This document shows, piece by piece, positions 16,747-25,028 of a stretch of DNA of 64,000 nt. The notes beneath the pieces are model-generated. The model was not told the origin of the DNA, did no database searches, and saw only the letters and a program-made list of their open reading frames with translations. Source of the stretch: Gammaproteobacteria bacterium (GTDB taxonomy: Bacteria; Pseudomonadota; Gammaproteobacteria; Eutrophobiales; Eutrophobiaceae); the NCBI GenBank assembly GCA_947480335.1, contig CANKCB010000004.1, forward strand, positions 124,001-188,000. Direction: 5' to 3'. Every line of letters begins with the position of its first letter. Position 1 is the first letter of the stretch. Position numbers and translations under genes: made by a program.

Positions 16747-19485
16747 TTAATTAAAATTATATTGCAACTGTACACCGTAGCTACGGAAGTTTCTCGGGCT
16801 AACGTAAGGATCATCACGACCATCCAGCGACAAATCAAACTCAGCGTTATATTCCAGTCCAGAGTTGGTGGCGTTACGTACCCAGAAGTTCAGCATCCAC
16901 ACATCGTCCATGTCACCTATACCTGCCGTCAGGTTGGATACAAAGCGTGTGTTATACGCATCGATTGCTTCAAAATCTTCCACGTTCTGGATGAAGCCAT
17001 CTGAATAAGTGCTCTTCGCTGACAGGTCAATCTTGTAGCTATCTGCAACCGGGAACCAGTAATCCAGATCCAGCACAAATTTCCAGTCAGGCGTACGTGG
17101 TGCATCCTCTCCACTACGATCAATCGTACCGGCAACCAGGGTTCCACCAGAAGCAGTCGCTTCTGCAGCACTTACACAAGGACCCGTCGCCGCATTTTCA
17201 TCTTCAAAATCAGTACAACCGGCACCGGTATAGGAGATCATCTTTCCGTCCAACAGTGCACCTGCAAAGCCAACAGTCAAACGGTCTGTTGCTGCCCAAT
17301 TTGCATCAAATTCAAGACCCTTGGTGCGCTGCTTACCAGCATTCGCGGTAGTACTACCGCCACCAAGACTCTGCGGAATTGAAGTGGCAATCTGCAGGTC
17401 GCTGATGGTCATCTGGAACAGGGTGACGTTGTAGTTGGCTGAGCCATCCAGTAACTTGCCTTTCGCACCCAGCTCAAAATTCTCCGAGGTTTCCGGCTGG
17501 ATAAAGAACTCCTTGTAGTCAACTGGCATGGTACCACTGGCAATATCCGCGCCACCGCCCTTGAATGCACGGGACCATTTCGCATACACCGACATATCAT
17601 CTGATGGACGATAGCGCAGGGTGACCTGTGGATCCAGACTGTTGTCATTGTAATCACGGAAATACGGCTGGCCAGGCAACGGTGCTGTTATACCGTTACC
17701 AATCGGATTGTCACCCAGTGGTTTTTGCCTGACCGCAATGGAGAGAGGCCCGAAATCAACCGGGGATTTGGTATTCCAGGCATCCGGAATGTCACGCAAA
17801 TTCCAGACATGGGTCCAGTAACCGGCACCGTATTTGCCGCACTGGGGGTTGCCTGTGGCGCAGTTAATGATACTGGAGGTTACCGTTCTGACGGTGCGAT
17901 CAGTTAATACTGGTGCATAGGTATTGGTTGATTGAATAACCCCATTACCTGGGACAGTGTCACCGGGACCATCCGGATTGATATCATAAATATAGGTGGC
18001 ACCATAACCTTGTATATAGGACTGCTTGTCGATCTTGGTATAACGTGCACCGACATCAACTGAGGCCTTGTCGCCCATAAAGTTAAAGGTGAAGTCACCG
18101 AACGCACTCATCCATTCGGTATCCTGCCAGTTATTCGTATACCTAACCGGAGTACGCAGGTTGCCACGAATGGTCGCCGTACCGTATTTTCTATCACCCA
18201 GATTACCCAGATCCAGATCTTCCTGCTGATAGAACACACCGGTTTCCCATTCAAACTGGCCACCACGCTCGGACAACAAACGCAATTCCTGGCTTATCAT
18301 ATTGAAAATTTCACCACGGTGCTGCAGATTGGTCATGATCGGCGAGCTGGAATTGTCAAAATTGGTCGCACGTTTGTAATCGATATAACCGGTATTTGCA
18401 TCCAGATTCATACCGTTGTCAAACGTCCAGTTCATGCCCAGTCGATAATTGTATGAATTCATATTATCGTACGAGTCATTCGCATCAAACAGCTTGTCCG
18501 GAACTGTACGTAAATCAACGATACCTGTGCGGGTATCTTCCTGGAAAATACCCTGTATCGGAGCAAAGGTGTTATCACCGGCTTCACGAATTCCGACGCG
18601 TTCAAAACTGCCGCCATCATTACAATTCGGAATGGGTGACACTTCAGTTACGTTATCAAAAGAGGTTAAACCCTTAATCGTCACTGAACGCTCGGTCAGC
18701 GGCGGATTACCCGCGGTGCGACAAAGTACATTGCCATCACCTTCACGATTACGACCAGCATACTCAGCCTTTAAGGTACCGGTAAAGTTCTCTACCGGCT
18801 TCCACTGCAGCGTTACACGACCTGCTGTTTCCTTGCCGCCGGGGAACATATCCGAGGTAACGATATCCTTCAAATAACCGTCCAGCTTGTCAAACTGACC
18901 AGCGACACGAATACCGATCGTATCCGTTACTGGACCGCCAACACCTCCTTCAAAACTGGCACGTCCCCAGTTGCCGTATTCGGCAGTCATTTCGCCTTCC
19001 CAATCTTCAGTCGGTTTTTTGGTTACCAGACTGAATGCACCGGCGGTGGCGTTCTGACCAAATGCAATTGGCTGTGGACCACGTAATACTTCTACCCGTT
19101 CCAGATCCAGGAACGCGCCCATGACCATCGAGGTACGGCCAAAATGAACACCGTCATTAAAGATAGGTACTGCCTGCTCCAGACCAAGGTTATTACCGGT
19201 CGTACCCATACCACGGATAGACACGTCCTGATCCTGAGTACGTACATCAATTTCAACACTGGGGGAGAAATTGGAAAGATCTTCTATCGCACGAAACCCT
19301 TCCTTGGCCAGAGTGGCACCATTAAAGGCCTCCAAAGAGATAGGCACTTCCTGAATAGACTGCACACGTCTTTGTGCGGTCACCGTGATTTCTTCAAGCG
19401 CCTGTGCCTGGATCGCGGCCGGCGTTAAGGCCGCGCTGATGGCAACGTAAAGCGCAAGTTTGCTGAACTTATCTTTCGATAGCAT
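16747..19485 (-). CDS. TonB-dependent outer-membrane receptor 2
   Basis: A 912-residue receptor: signal peptide (about 1-28, AIQA-QA), then LEEITVTAQRRVQSIQEVP, a plug with VLRGPQPIAFGQNATAGAF, and a long barrel ending YGVQLQYNFN. It is of the same subfamily as the other three receptors; EQAVPIFNDGVHFGR in the plug is characteristic. Substrate unknown. The start at 19485 is set by GGGGG eight bases upstream; the longer form starting at 19539 has no ribosome site. A good promoter lies at 19623-19651 and a terminator at 16669-16694, so it is probably monocistronic. Confidence 0.93.
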   Translation of the reverse strand: MLSKDKFSKLALYVAISAALTPAAIQAQALEEITVTAQRRVQSIQEVPISLEAFNGATLAKEGFRAIEDLSNFSPSVEIDVRTQDQDVSIRGMGTTGNNLGLEQAVPIFNDGVHFGRTSMVMGAFLDLERVEVLRGPQPIAFGQNATAGAFSLVTKKPTEDWEGEMTAEYGNWGRASFEGGVGGPVTDTIGIRVAGQFDKLDGYLKDIVTSDMFPGGKETAGRVTLQWKPVENFTGTLKAEYAGRNREGDGNVLCRTAGNPPLTERSVTIKGLTSFDNVTEVSPIPNCNDGGSFERVGIREAGDNTFAPIQGIFQEDTRTGIVDLRTVPDKLFDANDSYDNMNSYNYRLGMNWTFDNGMNLDANTGYIDYKRATNFDNSSSPIMTNLQHRGEIFNMISQELRLLSERGGQFEWETGVFYQQEDLDLGNLGDRKYGTATIRGNLRTPVRYTNNWQDTEWMSAFGDFTFNFMGDKASVDVGARYTKIDKQSYIQGYGATYIYDINPDGPGDTVPGNGVIQSTNTYAPVLTDRTVRTVTSSIINCATGNPQCGKYGAGYWTHVWNLRDIPDAWNTKSPVDFGPLSIAVRQKPLGDNPIGNGITAPLPGQPYFRDYNDNSLDPQVTLRYRPSDDMSVYAKWSRAFKGGGADIASGTMPVDYKEFFIQPETSENFELGAKGKLLDGSANYNVTLFQMTISDLQIATSIPQSLGGGSTTANAGKQRTKGLEFDANWAATDRLTVGFAGALLDGKMISYTGAGCTDFEDENAATGPCVSAAEATASGGTLVAGTIDRSGEDAPRTPDWKFVLDLDYWFPVADSYKIDLSAKSTYSDGFIQNVEDFEAIDAYNTRFVSNLTAGIGDMDDVWMLNFWVRNATNSGLEYNAEFDLSLDGRDDPYVSPRNFRSYGVQLQYNFN

Positions 19486-19622
19486 TGGTAATCCCCCAAA
19501 AGTTTGGCTGTTTTTATACCCTAATATCGTATGAAACACGGCTACGATTCAGGTAGTTTACTACTGTTTTTCACGCTCAAACCCTCAATACTTCTGAGCC
19601 TGATTACAAAAAACCACAACTG

Positions 19623-19651
19623 ATAATAAAACAACACCTCTATATGGTCAA
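19623..19651 (-). promoter_or_regulatory. Sigma70-type promoter of TonB receptor 2
   Basis: Minus strand: TTGACC (19651-19646), 17-bp spacer, TATTAT (19628-19623). This is five of six matches in each box with ideal spacing, about 140 bases before the receptor start. Confidence 0.55.
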
Positions 19652-19745
19652 CCCGGAATTGATACTGTGTTTACCAAATAAATAATGTCATATTACGAGC
19701 CATCAAACCCTACATACCACTCTATAAACAGCGAATGGTGTAGTT

Positions 19746-21122
19746 TTATGGGGCAGCCAGCCATTTGATGGCTGTGAGCATACCACCGGCCAGTTGTCTG
19801 GGTTTTTCGATATGACCGTAATGTGTCATGGGTACATCATATAAAAGCACACGAATCGGCACGCCCGGATTCTTTTTTCTGAATTCATTGGCTATCAGCA
19901 GTTCCCTGGCCTCTTCCACCTTGGGGTTCCAGTGACCATCGTCCAGACTGGCCGTGGTCCAGATCATTTTTTTATAACCGGTATGGGAAGACTTCATGGT
20001 AGAAAAAAGATCGCCAATTACTTCATCCGCATTCACATCAAAACCACTGCTCGCCACAGTCTGGCGTATCTGACCTGAAATATGGTCAAGCAGATTGCTG
20101 GCACTGTTATGTTCTATGTCCTGTAAAGGCTGCTTGAAGTTAGGCCGGCGGCGGCGTTCAAGTCCCTGCCAATGTTCAGCCACCTGCAGTCGGGTCTGGT
20201 TCGGGTCCCACACCGGATTCAAAGGTCCAAGATAACCTTTGGTATATCCTTCTGTCGGGCGTGAACGCACTTCCCAGACATTCAGATAATCATCTGCATT
20301 GCGGTTACCACGAAACTGTTTCATGACATCAAGCCCGGCTGGACCACCGGTACCCCAACCCAGAGACATTCCCTGCATACGAGCACCAAGTTTAGTATCA
20401 TGCAGAATATATTGAATCTCACCACCGGTAGAATGACCGATAATGACGATCGGTCCACTTGTTACCTGTTCAATCAATTGTTTGATACCGTCGGTCACTA
20501 CCCTGAAGGTATAAACCGCATTTCTGAGCTTCAGCTCTTCGCCTGTAATATCCCGATCCAGCAGGTAGCCTGGAATACGCTTGCCGTAATCCTGGTTTTC
20601 GGTCCAGCCACCATAACGGAAATTGCCGGGGATGGTGACCAGCAATACGGGTATTTTCTGGGCAAGATACTGTCCTATGCCTGCCCGGTTTAATGGGTCT
20701 ACATAAAATTCATACCAGTTGGATGAACCGCCGTGCACGATTATGAGTGTAGGTAAGTTGGGTACGGGATTATTGGGAACCAGATACAGACCGGTTATAT
20801 CCCAGTCCAGACCATAAACCTTATACCGTAAGGTGTGCCAGCTGGCTTTATAGCCCAGTTTTTCAGTTGATTGTTTTTCCAGGTCGCGTGGGTCAAATGC
20901 CGAACCCGGTGCCGCATCGGCCAGAGCCTTGACCGTATTACCACCATCGGGCAAATCCCAGCCCAGTTGCTCGAACTGTTCAGCGGATACAGTATGGTTA
21001 GGCTGGTCGCTGGCCAGCATGTGCAGAATGTCATCTTCTGTCGCTGCTGTAGCATCAAAGGACATCATAATGACGGTAATTATCACCGTTATGCCCAGAA
21101 AAAATCGGAATTTGTGATTCAT
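19746..21122 (-). CDS. Exported alpha/beta-hydrolase
   Basis: A 458-residue protein with a signal peptide (about 1-26, DATA-AT) and an alpha/beta-hydrolase fold. Visible elements: oxyanion-region HGGSSNW (130-136), nucleophile elbow GHSTGG with Ser231, and a late His in MTHYGHIEK. Likely a periplasmic esterase or lipase-like hydrolase; substrate unknown. The ATG at 21122 is preceded by GGGGG (complement of 21127-21131). It lies between TonB receptor 2 and the degenerate region, and no operon partner is evident. Confidence 0.8.
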   Translation of the reverse strand: MNHKFRFFLGITVIITVIMMSFDATAATEDDILHMLASDQPNHTVSAEQFEQLGWDLPDGGNTVKALADAAPGSAFDPRDLEKQSTEKLGYKASWHTLRYKVYGLDWDITGLYLVPNNPVPNLPTLIIVHGGSSNWYEFYVDPLNRAGIGQYLAQKIPVLLVTIPGNFRYGGWTENQDYGKRIPGYLLDRDITGEELKLRNAVYTFRVVTDGIKQLIEQVTSGPIVIIGHSTGGEIQYILHDTKLGARMQGMSLGWGTGGPAGLDVMKQFRGNRNADDYLNVWEVRSRPTEGYTKGYLGPLNPVWDPNQTRLQVAEHWQGLERRRRPNFKQPLQDIEHNSASNLLDHISGQIRQTVASSGFDVNADEVIGDLFSTMKSSHTGYKKMIWTTASLDDGHWNPKVEEARELLIANEFRKKNPGVPIRVLLYDVPMTHYGHIEKPRQLAGGMLTAIKWLAAP

Positions 21123-21323
21123 AACACCCCCTAAGCCTGGTCAGACCAGAATGTAATTCGTATTATTCCGACCAATCTTAACAGTCCGACTCACCGGGCG
21201 CCATATGGGAAAACCACCTTAATTTCAAATCCTTCGGTAAAATAATGAAGCATGTGAAGACTAAAAAACCAGCACTTTTACCGTGTAAACTCTGTTAATA
21301 TAGTCACAGAGGGGAGCTGTAAG

Positions 21324-21460
21324 ATGATACCTGCCCGACACACCCGATAAAATATATGTACGTTATTGACTATACAAAAATCAAAGTCAGTTGTGAAAAC
21401 TGCAATCTAAACGAGCTCTGTCTGCCTCGCGGATTGAATGGCGACGATCTGGATAAGTGA
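21324..21460 (+). pseudogene. FNR-family regulator, N-terminal remnant
   Basis: Two reading frames carry FNR-like N-terminal sequence. After GAGGGGAG, an ATG at 21324 gives MIPARHTR and a stop, resembling the MIP start of Escherichia coli FNR. In another frame, ATG 21356 gives KVSCENCNLNELCLPRGL ending at TGA 21460. CxxCx5C followed by LP is the iron-sulfur ligand pattern of FNR/Anr proteins. The sensory beta-roll and helix-turn-helix that should follow are absent. This fits a truncated, frameshifted fnr-type gene. A short functional cluster-binding peptide is a less likely alternative. Confidence 0.5.
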
Positions 21461-21617
21461 AGCCTTACAGGAGCGCGGAGAAACTCCTCCTGGTGTTGAT
21501 CCGGAATCACAGAAAATACGTTCTGCGTCGGTGTTACTTCCACGCGACAAGCCTTACAACGAAGCCGCCAAGGATGCTCTCAAAACCAAACCCGGCAAAG
21601 CGCACGTTTCAGTTTAA
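21438..21617 (+). CDS. Possible small protein, 59 residues, unknown
   Basis: An ORF starting at ATG 21438, giving MATIWISEALQERGETPPG at its start and a Lys/Ala-rich end. It overlaps the FNR remnant in another frame and stops 20 bases before a strong plus-strand terminator (21638-21672), which is the main reason to consider it transcribed. The ribosome site is weak (GCGGATTGA). I recognise no family. It may instead be remnant sequence. Confidence 0.3.
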   Translation: MATIWISEALQERGETPPGVDPESQKIRSASVLLPRDKPYNEAAKDALKTKPGKAHVSV

Positions 21618-21637
21618 TACCCCTGTAGTTCTTCTTC

Positions 21638-21672
21638 GGGGATCAGGCATAAACCTGGTCCCCATTTTTTTT
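21638..21672 (+). terminator. Strong rho-independent terminator in the degenerate region
   Basis: Ten-base stem GGGGATCAGG/CCTGGTCCCC (21638-21647 with 21654-21663, one G-T pair), six-base loop, then A and eight T residues. It implies a plus-strand transcript ending here, although no known gene precedes it. Confidence 0.85.
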
Positions 21673-21830
21673 CAGAGTCTGCTTGAAAAACTCTTATTAA
21701 AGATCAATCGTCCGGCGAGAACATCAAGGGGAGTATGCTGAAATTATTTAATTCAGGATAACTCCACACTTTAATGTGGATTAAATATTCTTGAATTGAA
21801 GACATCAATCATATCTGCAGGTAATACTGG

Positions 21831-21941
21831 ATGAGGAAGCCTGCGTCGGACTGGAAAGTACTAATATTCGCTAGCTGCGGGATATTTTCAGGCACATCAT
21901 TCGCACTTGCGACAAATGGATCCTCAGACTACATAAGCTGA
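21831..21941 (+). CDS. Possible 36-residue secreted peptide or truncated gene start
   Basis: ATG 21831 opens a 36-codon frame with a signal-peptide-like profile: MRKPASDWK, then the hydrophobic run VLIFASCGIFSGTSFALA, then a short polar end. GCAGG lies about nine bases upstream. It may be the surviving start of a deleted exported-protein gene. No homologue is recognised. Confidence 0.2.
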   Translation: MRKPASDWKVLIFASCGIFSGTSFALATNGSSDYIS

Positions 21942-21977
21942 AATCAGCCAATGTAGTGCTGAGTCAGTAACTCTAAA

Positions 21978-23633
21978 TTACTGAACAGATCCTTTATCGA
22001 CAATCTTGCCGGTAAACGGTTTGGCACCGGATTTTAGCAAGGCTTCAACCACGTCCTTATAACCCTGATTCGGTGGACGTCGGTAACGATCATCATAACG
22101 ACCTACAGGGATATTCCTGTAATAACGGGCTTCCGGGTCCCCCATGGCAATCGTTAATGGAGTCTGGCCATATCTGTCTGCCACATCCAGGTTTGCGCCG
22201 TTTTCCGCGAGAAACTTGACCATTTCTTTCCAGCCCAGGCTTGCCGCAAAATGGACTGCTGTTCGGCCATCAATCTTGCCGGTACCGGGACCATTTACCG
22301 CATCATCATTTGTTAACTGGGCATTGATATCGACATCACCCATAGCGAGCGCCAACTTGGCCGCTTCAATTGCCTGTTTTTCATTCCGGGTTCCTTTTTC
22401 TGCTCCGGATGCGGCTGCCAGCATGAACAGAGTGGCGCCACCGTTGGTCTTGGCCTTTTTATCAGCCGATCCTTTTTCCACCAGAATACGCATGGTAGTC
22501 ACATCACCAGAAGCTGCCGCCAATAACAGTGGTGTGGCACCGGAAATATCAATCTGGGGTGGATCTTCATTACCGCGTATAAACTTGTTATCCAGAAATG
22601 AAAAGGAAGATTCAATACGTGCTTCCGGATTGGCACCAGCATCCAGCAGGGCTTCAACCAGTTTTGGCATATTCGGACGATCCCAGCCGAGATGATCTGT
22701 CGATGTCGGCGAATAACCATTCATTATCAACACCCCTTCATGCACGGCATAATGCAAAGGTGTCACACCCCATCCATCTTTTACGTTTGGATTGGCACCT
22801 TTCTCAAGCAGGAATAAAGCAAATAGCTCGTGTCCACTGGCAGTGGCTACAAGCAGGGATGTACCATCCTCAGTGGTGGCATAGTTAATATCTGCACCGG
22901 CCTCCAGCAACAAACGGGCGGTCTCCACACTGCCTTTTTTTGCAGCAAACATTAAGGGTGAAAAGGCACCTGAAGATTTGCGGAAACGTACCGGTTTGGG
23001 GAAGTTCTGACCAAATGAACTTGGAACCTTCACTATAAAGGGTTCCGGCTCAGGCAGTAGTTTAGATGTAGCATTCACATTCGCACCGCCACTGATTAAC
23101 GCCTTGACCACATCGACATGATCTTCTGCAGCTGCCCACATCAGGGCGGTTTGTTCCTGATCCTGTTCATGTGCGTTGACGTTGGCACCTTTTGCAATCA
23201 TGGCGGAAACGGCTGCTGCTGCACCGGAATTGGCACAGGTCATCAAGGCTGTTTCACCTGACCATTTTGCACTGTCCGGTTTGGCTCCCGCATTCAGCAA
23301 TACCGTTACCATATCTGAATTCTGATTGGTGCAGGCCAGATGTAAAGGACTGACGCCGTATTCGTTGGCCAGATTAGCATCGGCGCCTGATTTGACCAGT
23401 AACTCAACTGTATCCTGGGCGTTATTATAGGCAGCCCAGGCCAGTGCTGTTGTACCATCTGCCAGCGCTGAATTCACATCGGTTTTGGCTGCCAACAGTG
23501 ACTTGATTGTATCCATATCATTTTCTTTGGCCGCCAAAACCAGTTCTTCACCGGCCCACGACGTAATTGAAAATAATGAAAATACCAATACGTAAAAAGC
23601 ACGCCTTGCCTTTAAACTGACTAATGGATACAT
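21978..23633 (-). CDS. Exported ankyrin-repeat protein, module A
   Basis: A 551-residue protein with a signal peptide (about 1-28, TSWA-GE) and about ten ankyrin repeats covering nearly its whole length. Typical units are DGTTALAWAAYNNAQDTVELL, EYGVSPLHLACTNQNSDM and TPLTIAMGDPEARYYRNIP. Ankyrin repeats bind proteins; export to the periplasm or surface is less usual than cytoplasmic use. The start at 23633 follows GGGGGACAG; the longer frame is untranslated leader. It is the third gene of a DUF1592/DUF1552/ankyrin unit (27479 to 21978) repeated twice more in the window, so it probably scaffolds or inhibits the partner proteins (inference). Confidence 0.9.
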   Translation of the reverse strand: MYPLVSLKARRAFYVLVFSLFSITSWAGEELVLAAKENDMDTIKSLLAAKTDVNSALADGTTALAWAAYNNAQDTVELLVKSGADANLANEYGVSPLHLACTNQNSDMVTVLLNAGAKPDSAKWSGETALMTCANSGAAAAVSAMIAKGANVNAHEQDQEQTALMWAAAEDHVDVVKALISGGANVNATSKLLPEPEPFIVKVPSSFGQNFPKPVRFRKSSGAFSPLMFAAKKGSVETARLLLEAGADINYATTEDGTSLLVATASGHELFALFLLEKGANPNVKDGWGVTPLHYAVHEGVLIMNGYSPTSTDHLGWDRPNMPKLVEALLDAGANPEARIESSFSFLDNKFIRGNEDPPQIDISGATPLLLAAASGDVTTMRILVEKGSADKKAKTNGGATLFMLAAASGAEKGTRNEKQAIEAAKLALAMGDVDINAQLTNDDAVNGPGTGKIDGRTAVHFAASLGWKEMVKFLAENGANLDVADRYGQTPLTIAMGDPEARYYRNIPVGRYDDRYRRPPNQGYKDVVEALLKSGAKPFTGKIVDKGSVQ

Positions 23634-23685
23634 CTGTCCCCCACCCCTGTCTGAATTAGACTTCAAAACTTGTGTCGGTTAATTT

Positions 23686-25026
23686 CTATGTGTTACCAAG
23701 ACCCGGTAATATTCCTGTCGCATCTGTTTTCTCAGTCATATATTCCGTAGCCGGCACGCCAGCAATATCAAATGTTGCAAGATGCAAGTTGGAGAGAGGT
23801 TCCCCCTTGAACTGCAAGTGTCGACCACCCTTGATACGGTTTTGTGCCTTGCCAAATACCAGCGTCGGAACATTTGTTGACAGATGCAGGTTTGAATCAC
23901 TGTGTGCACCACCCGCCACAATCAGCGAATTATCCAGTAAGCTGCTATCACCGTCAGTGATGGATTGCATCTTTTCAAAGAAATAGGCCATTAATTCAGA
24001 CTGATGCAAGTCAATTTTTTTACAAAATGCAATCGACTCTGCCTTACCCTTGTGATGACTGAGCGAGTGATGTCCATCCTTCGCCCCAAGCTCCAGATAA
24101 TTCCGGTTACTACCTTCGTGACCGAGCATAAAAGTCACCACACGGGTCATGTCGGTCTGATAAGCCAGCACCATCAAATCAAACATCAGTTTGACATGAT
24201 CAGCATACAACGGCGGAATACCCGAGGGACGCGCCATACTTACACTGAGTATATCTTCATCATTATCTGTCTTCGATTCAGCAACGCTGATACTACGTTC
24301 AATATCACGCACGGAATCCAGATATTCTTCCAGCTTATGACGGTCTCCGGGACCAACTGAATTCATCAGGTTTTTGACTCGCTCTCCCACTTCGTCCAGC
24401 ACACTGGATTTTTTCTCGATACGACGCTGCATGGCAACCGGATCCAGCGTATCGGTATCGCCAAACATACGTTCAAATGTCTGACGCGGATTAATTTGTC
24501 TGGGCAACGGGGTGGTACTGTTACGCCAGGAAATGGTGCTGGTGAAGTAACCTGACAAACCATCCACCTTGTTAAATGCCCATTCAGGCGGATCCACACC
24601 CAGTTCCATTGATGCCAATTGTGTTTCCTTGCCATTTTGCTTGGCGATAATCTGGTCGATGGAAATAGCAACAGAGTTATCCTTCCTTGAAGGTGTCACG
24701 CCTGTCAGGTAGGCGGCACAAGGTGGTGCATGGGTGCCTTTACCATGTTTGATGTCCAGACCACTCAGAACCAGAAAGTCGTCGCGAAACTTCGCCAGTG
24801 GCGCCAGTGTCGGCGGCATTTCATAATCTGCACCCACAGTCTTGGGCAACCAGGCTTCCATTTGTCTACCGGTTGGCAAGTAGATGTAGCCTATGCGTAA
24901 GGGCTGTTTGGATGCATTGCTCGCAGCCATCGCCGGTATCATGGCATCCAGAAACGGCAGTGCCAGGGTTGCACCGGCACCACGCAAGAATGTACGACGG
25001 GCAATCGCTTTTTTAAAGATCATCAT
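23686..25026 (-). CDS. DUF1552 (HXXSHH) Tat-exported protein, module A
   Basis: A 446-residue protein with a Tat-type signal (RRTFLRG at about residues 10-16, cleavage near AMAAS). It carries the family hallmark HSLSHH (H320, S323, H324, H325) within DGHHSLSHHKGKAE. DUF1552 (Pfam HXXSHH) has no settled function; the clustered His suggest metal binding, and Tat export means it folds, perhaps with a cofactor, before export. Its start lies two bases after the stop of the DUF1592 gene, with CAGGAGA inside that gene, so the pair is translationally linked. Confidence 0.9.
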   Translation of the reverse strand: MMIFKKAIARRTFLRGAGATLALPFLDAMIPAMAASNASKQPLRIGYIYLPTGRQMEAWLPKTVGADYEMPPTLAPLAKFRDDFLVLSGLDIKHGKGTHAPPCAAYLTGVTPSRKDNSVAISIDQIIAKQNGKETQLASMELGVDPPEWAFNKVDGLSGYFTSTISWRNSTTPLPRQINPRQTFERMFGDTDTLDPVAMQRRIEKKSSVLDEVGERVKNLMNSVGPGDRHKLEEYLDSVRDIERSISVAESKTDNDEDILSVSMARPSGIPPLYADHVKLMFDLMVLAYQTDMTRVVTFMLGHEGSNRNYLELGAKDGHHSLSHHKGKAESIAFCKKIDLHQSELMAYFFEKMQSITDGDSSLLDNSLIVAGGAHSDSNLHLSTNVPTLVFGKAQNRIKGGRHLQFKGEPLSNLHLATFDIAGVPATEYMTEKTDATGILPGLGNT

Positions 25027-25028
25027 GG

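Larger units (their letters stand above)
21123..21977. other. 855-base region without a full-length gene; gene remnants and small ORFs
   Basis: No full-length gene fits here. The plus strand holds an FNR-like N-terminal remnant (21324-21460), an overlapping 59-codon ORF (21438-21617) with a strong terminator behind it (21638-21672), and a 36-codon ORF with signal-peptide character (21831-21941). The stretch reads as a decayed or rearranged junction. Confidence 0.5.

Noticed and set aside
21457-21741. 94-codon plus-strand frame
   Set aside because: It runs through the strong terminator at 21638-21672, lacks a ribosome site and any known motif; the 59-codon frame ending before the terminator is a better reading.
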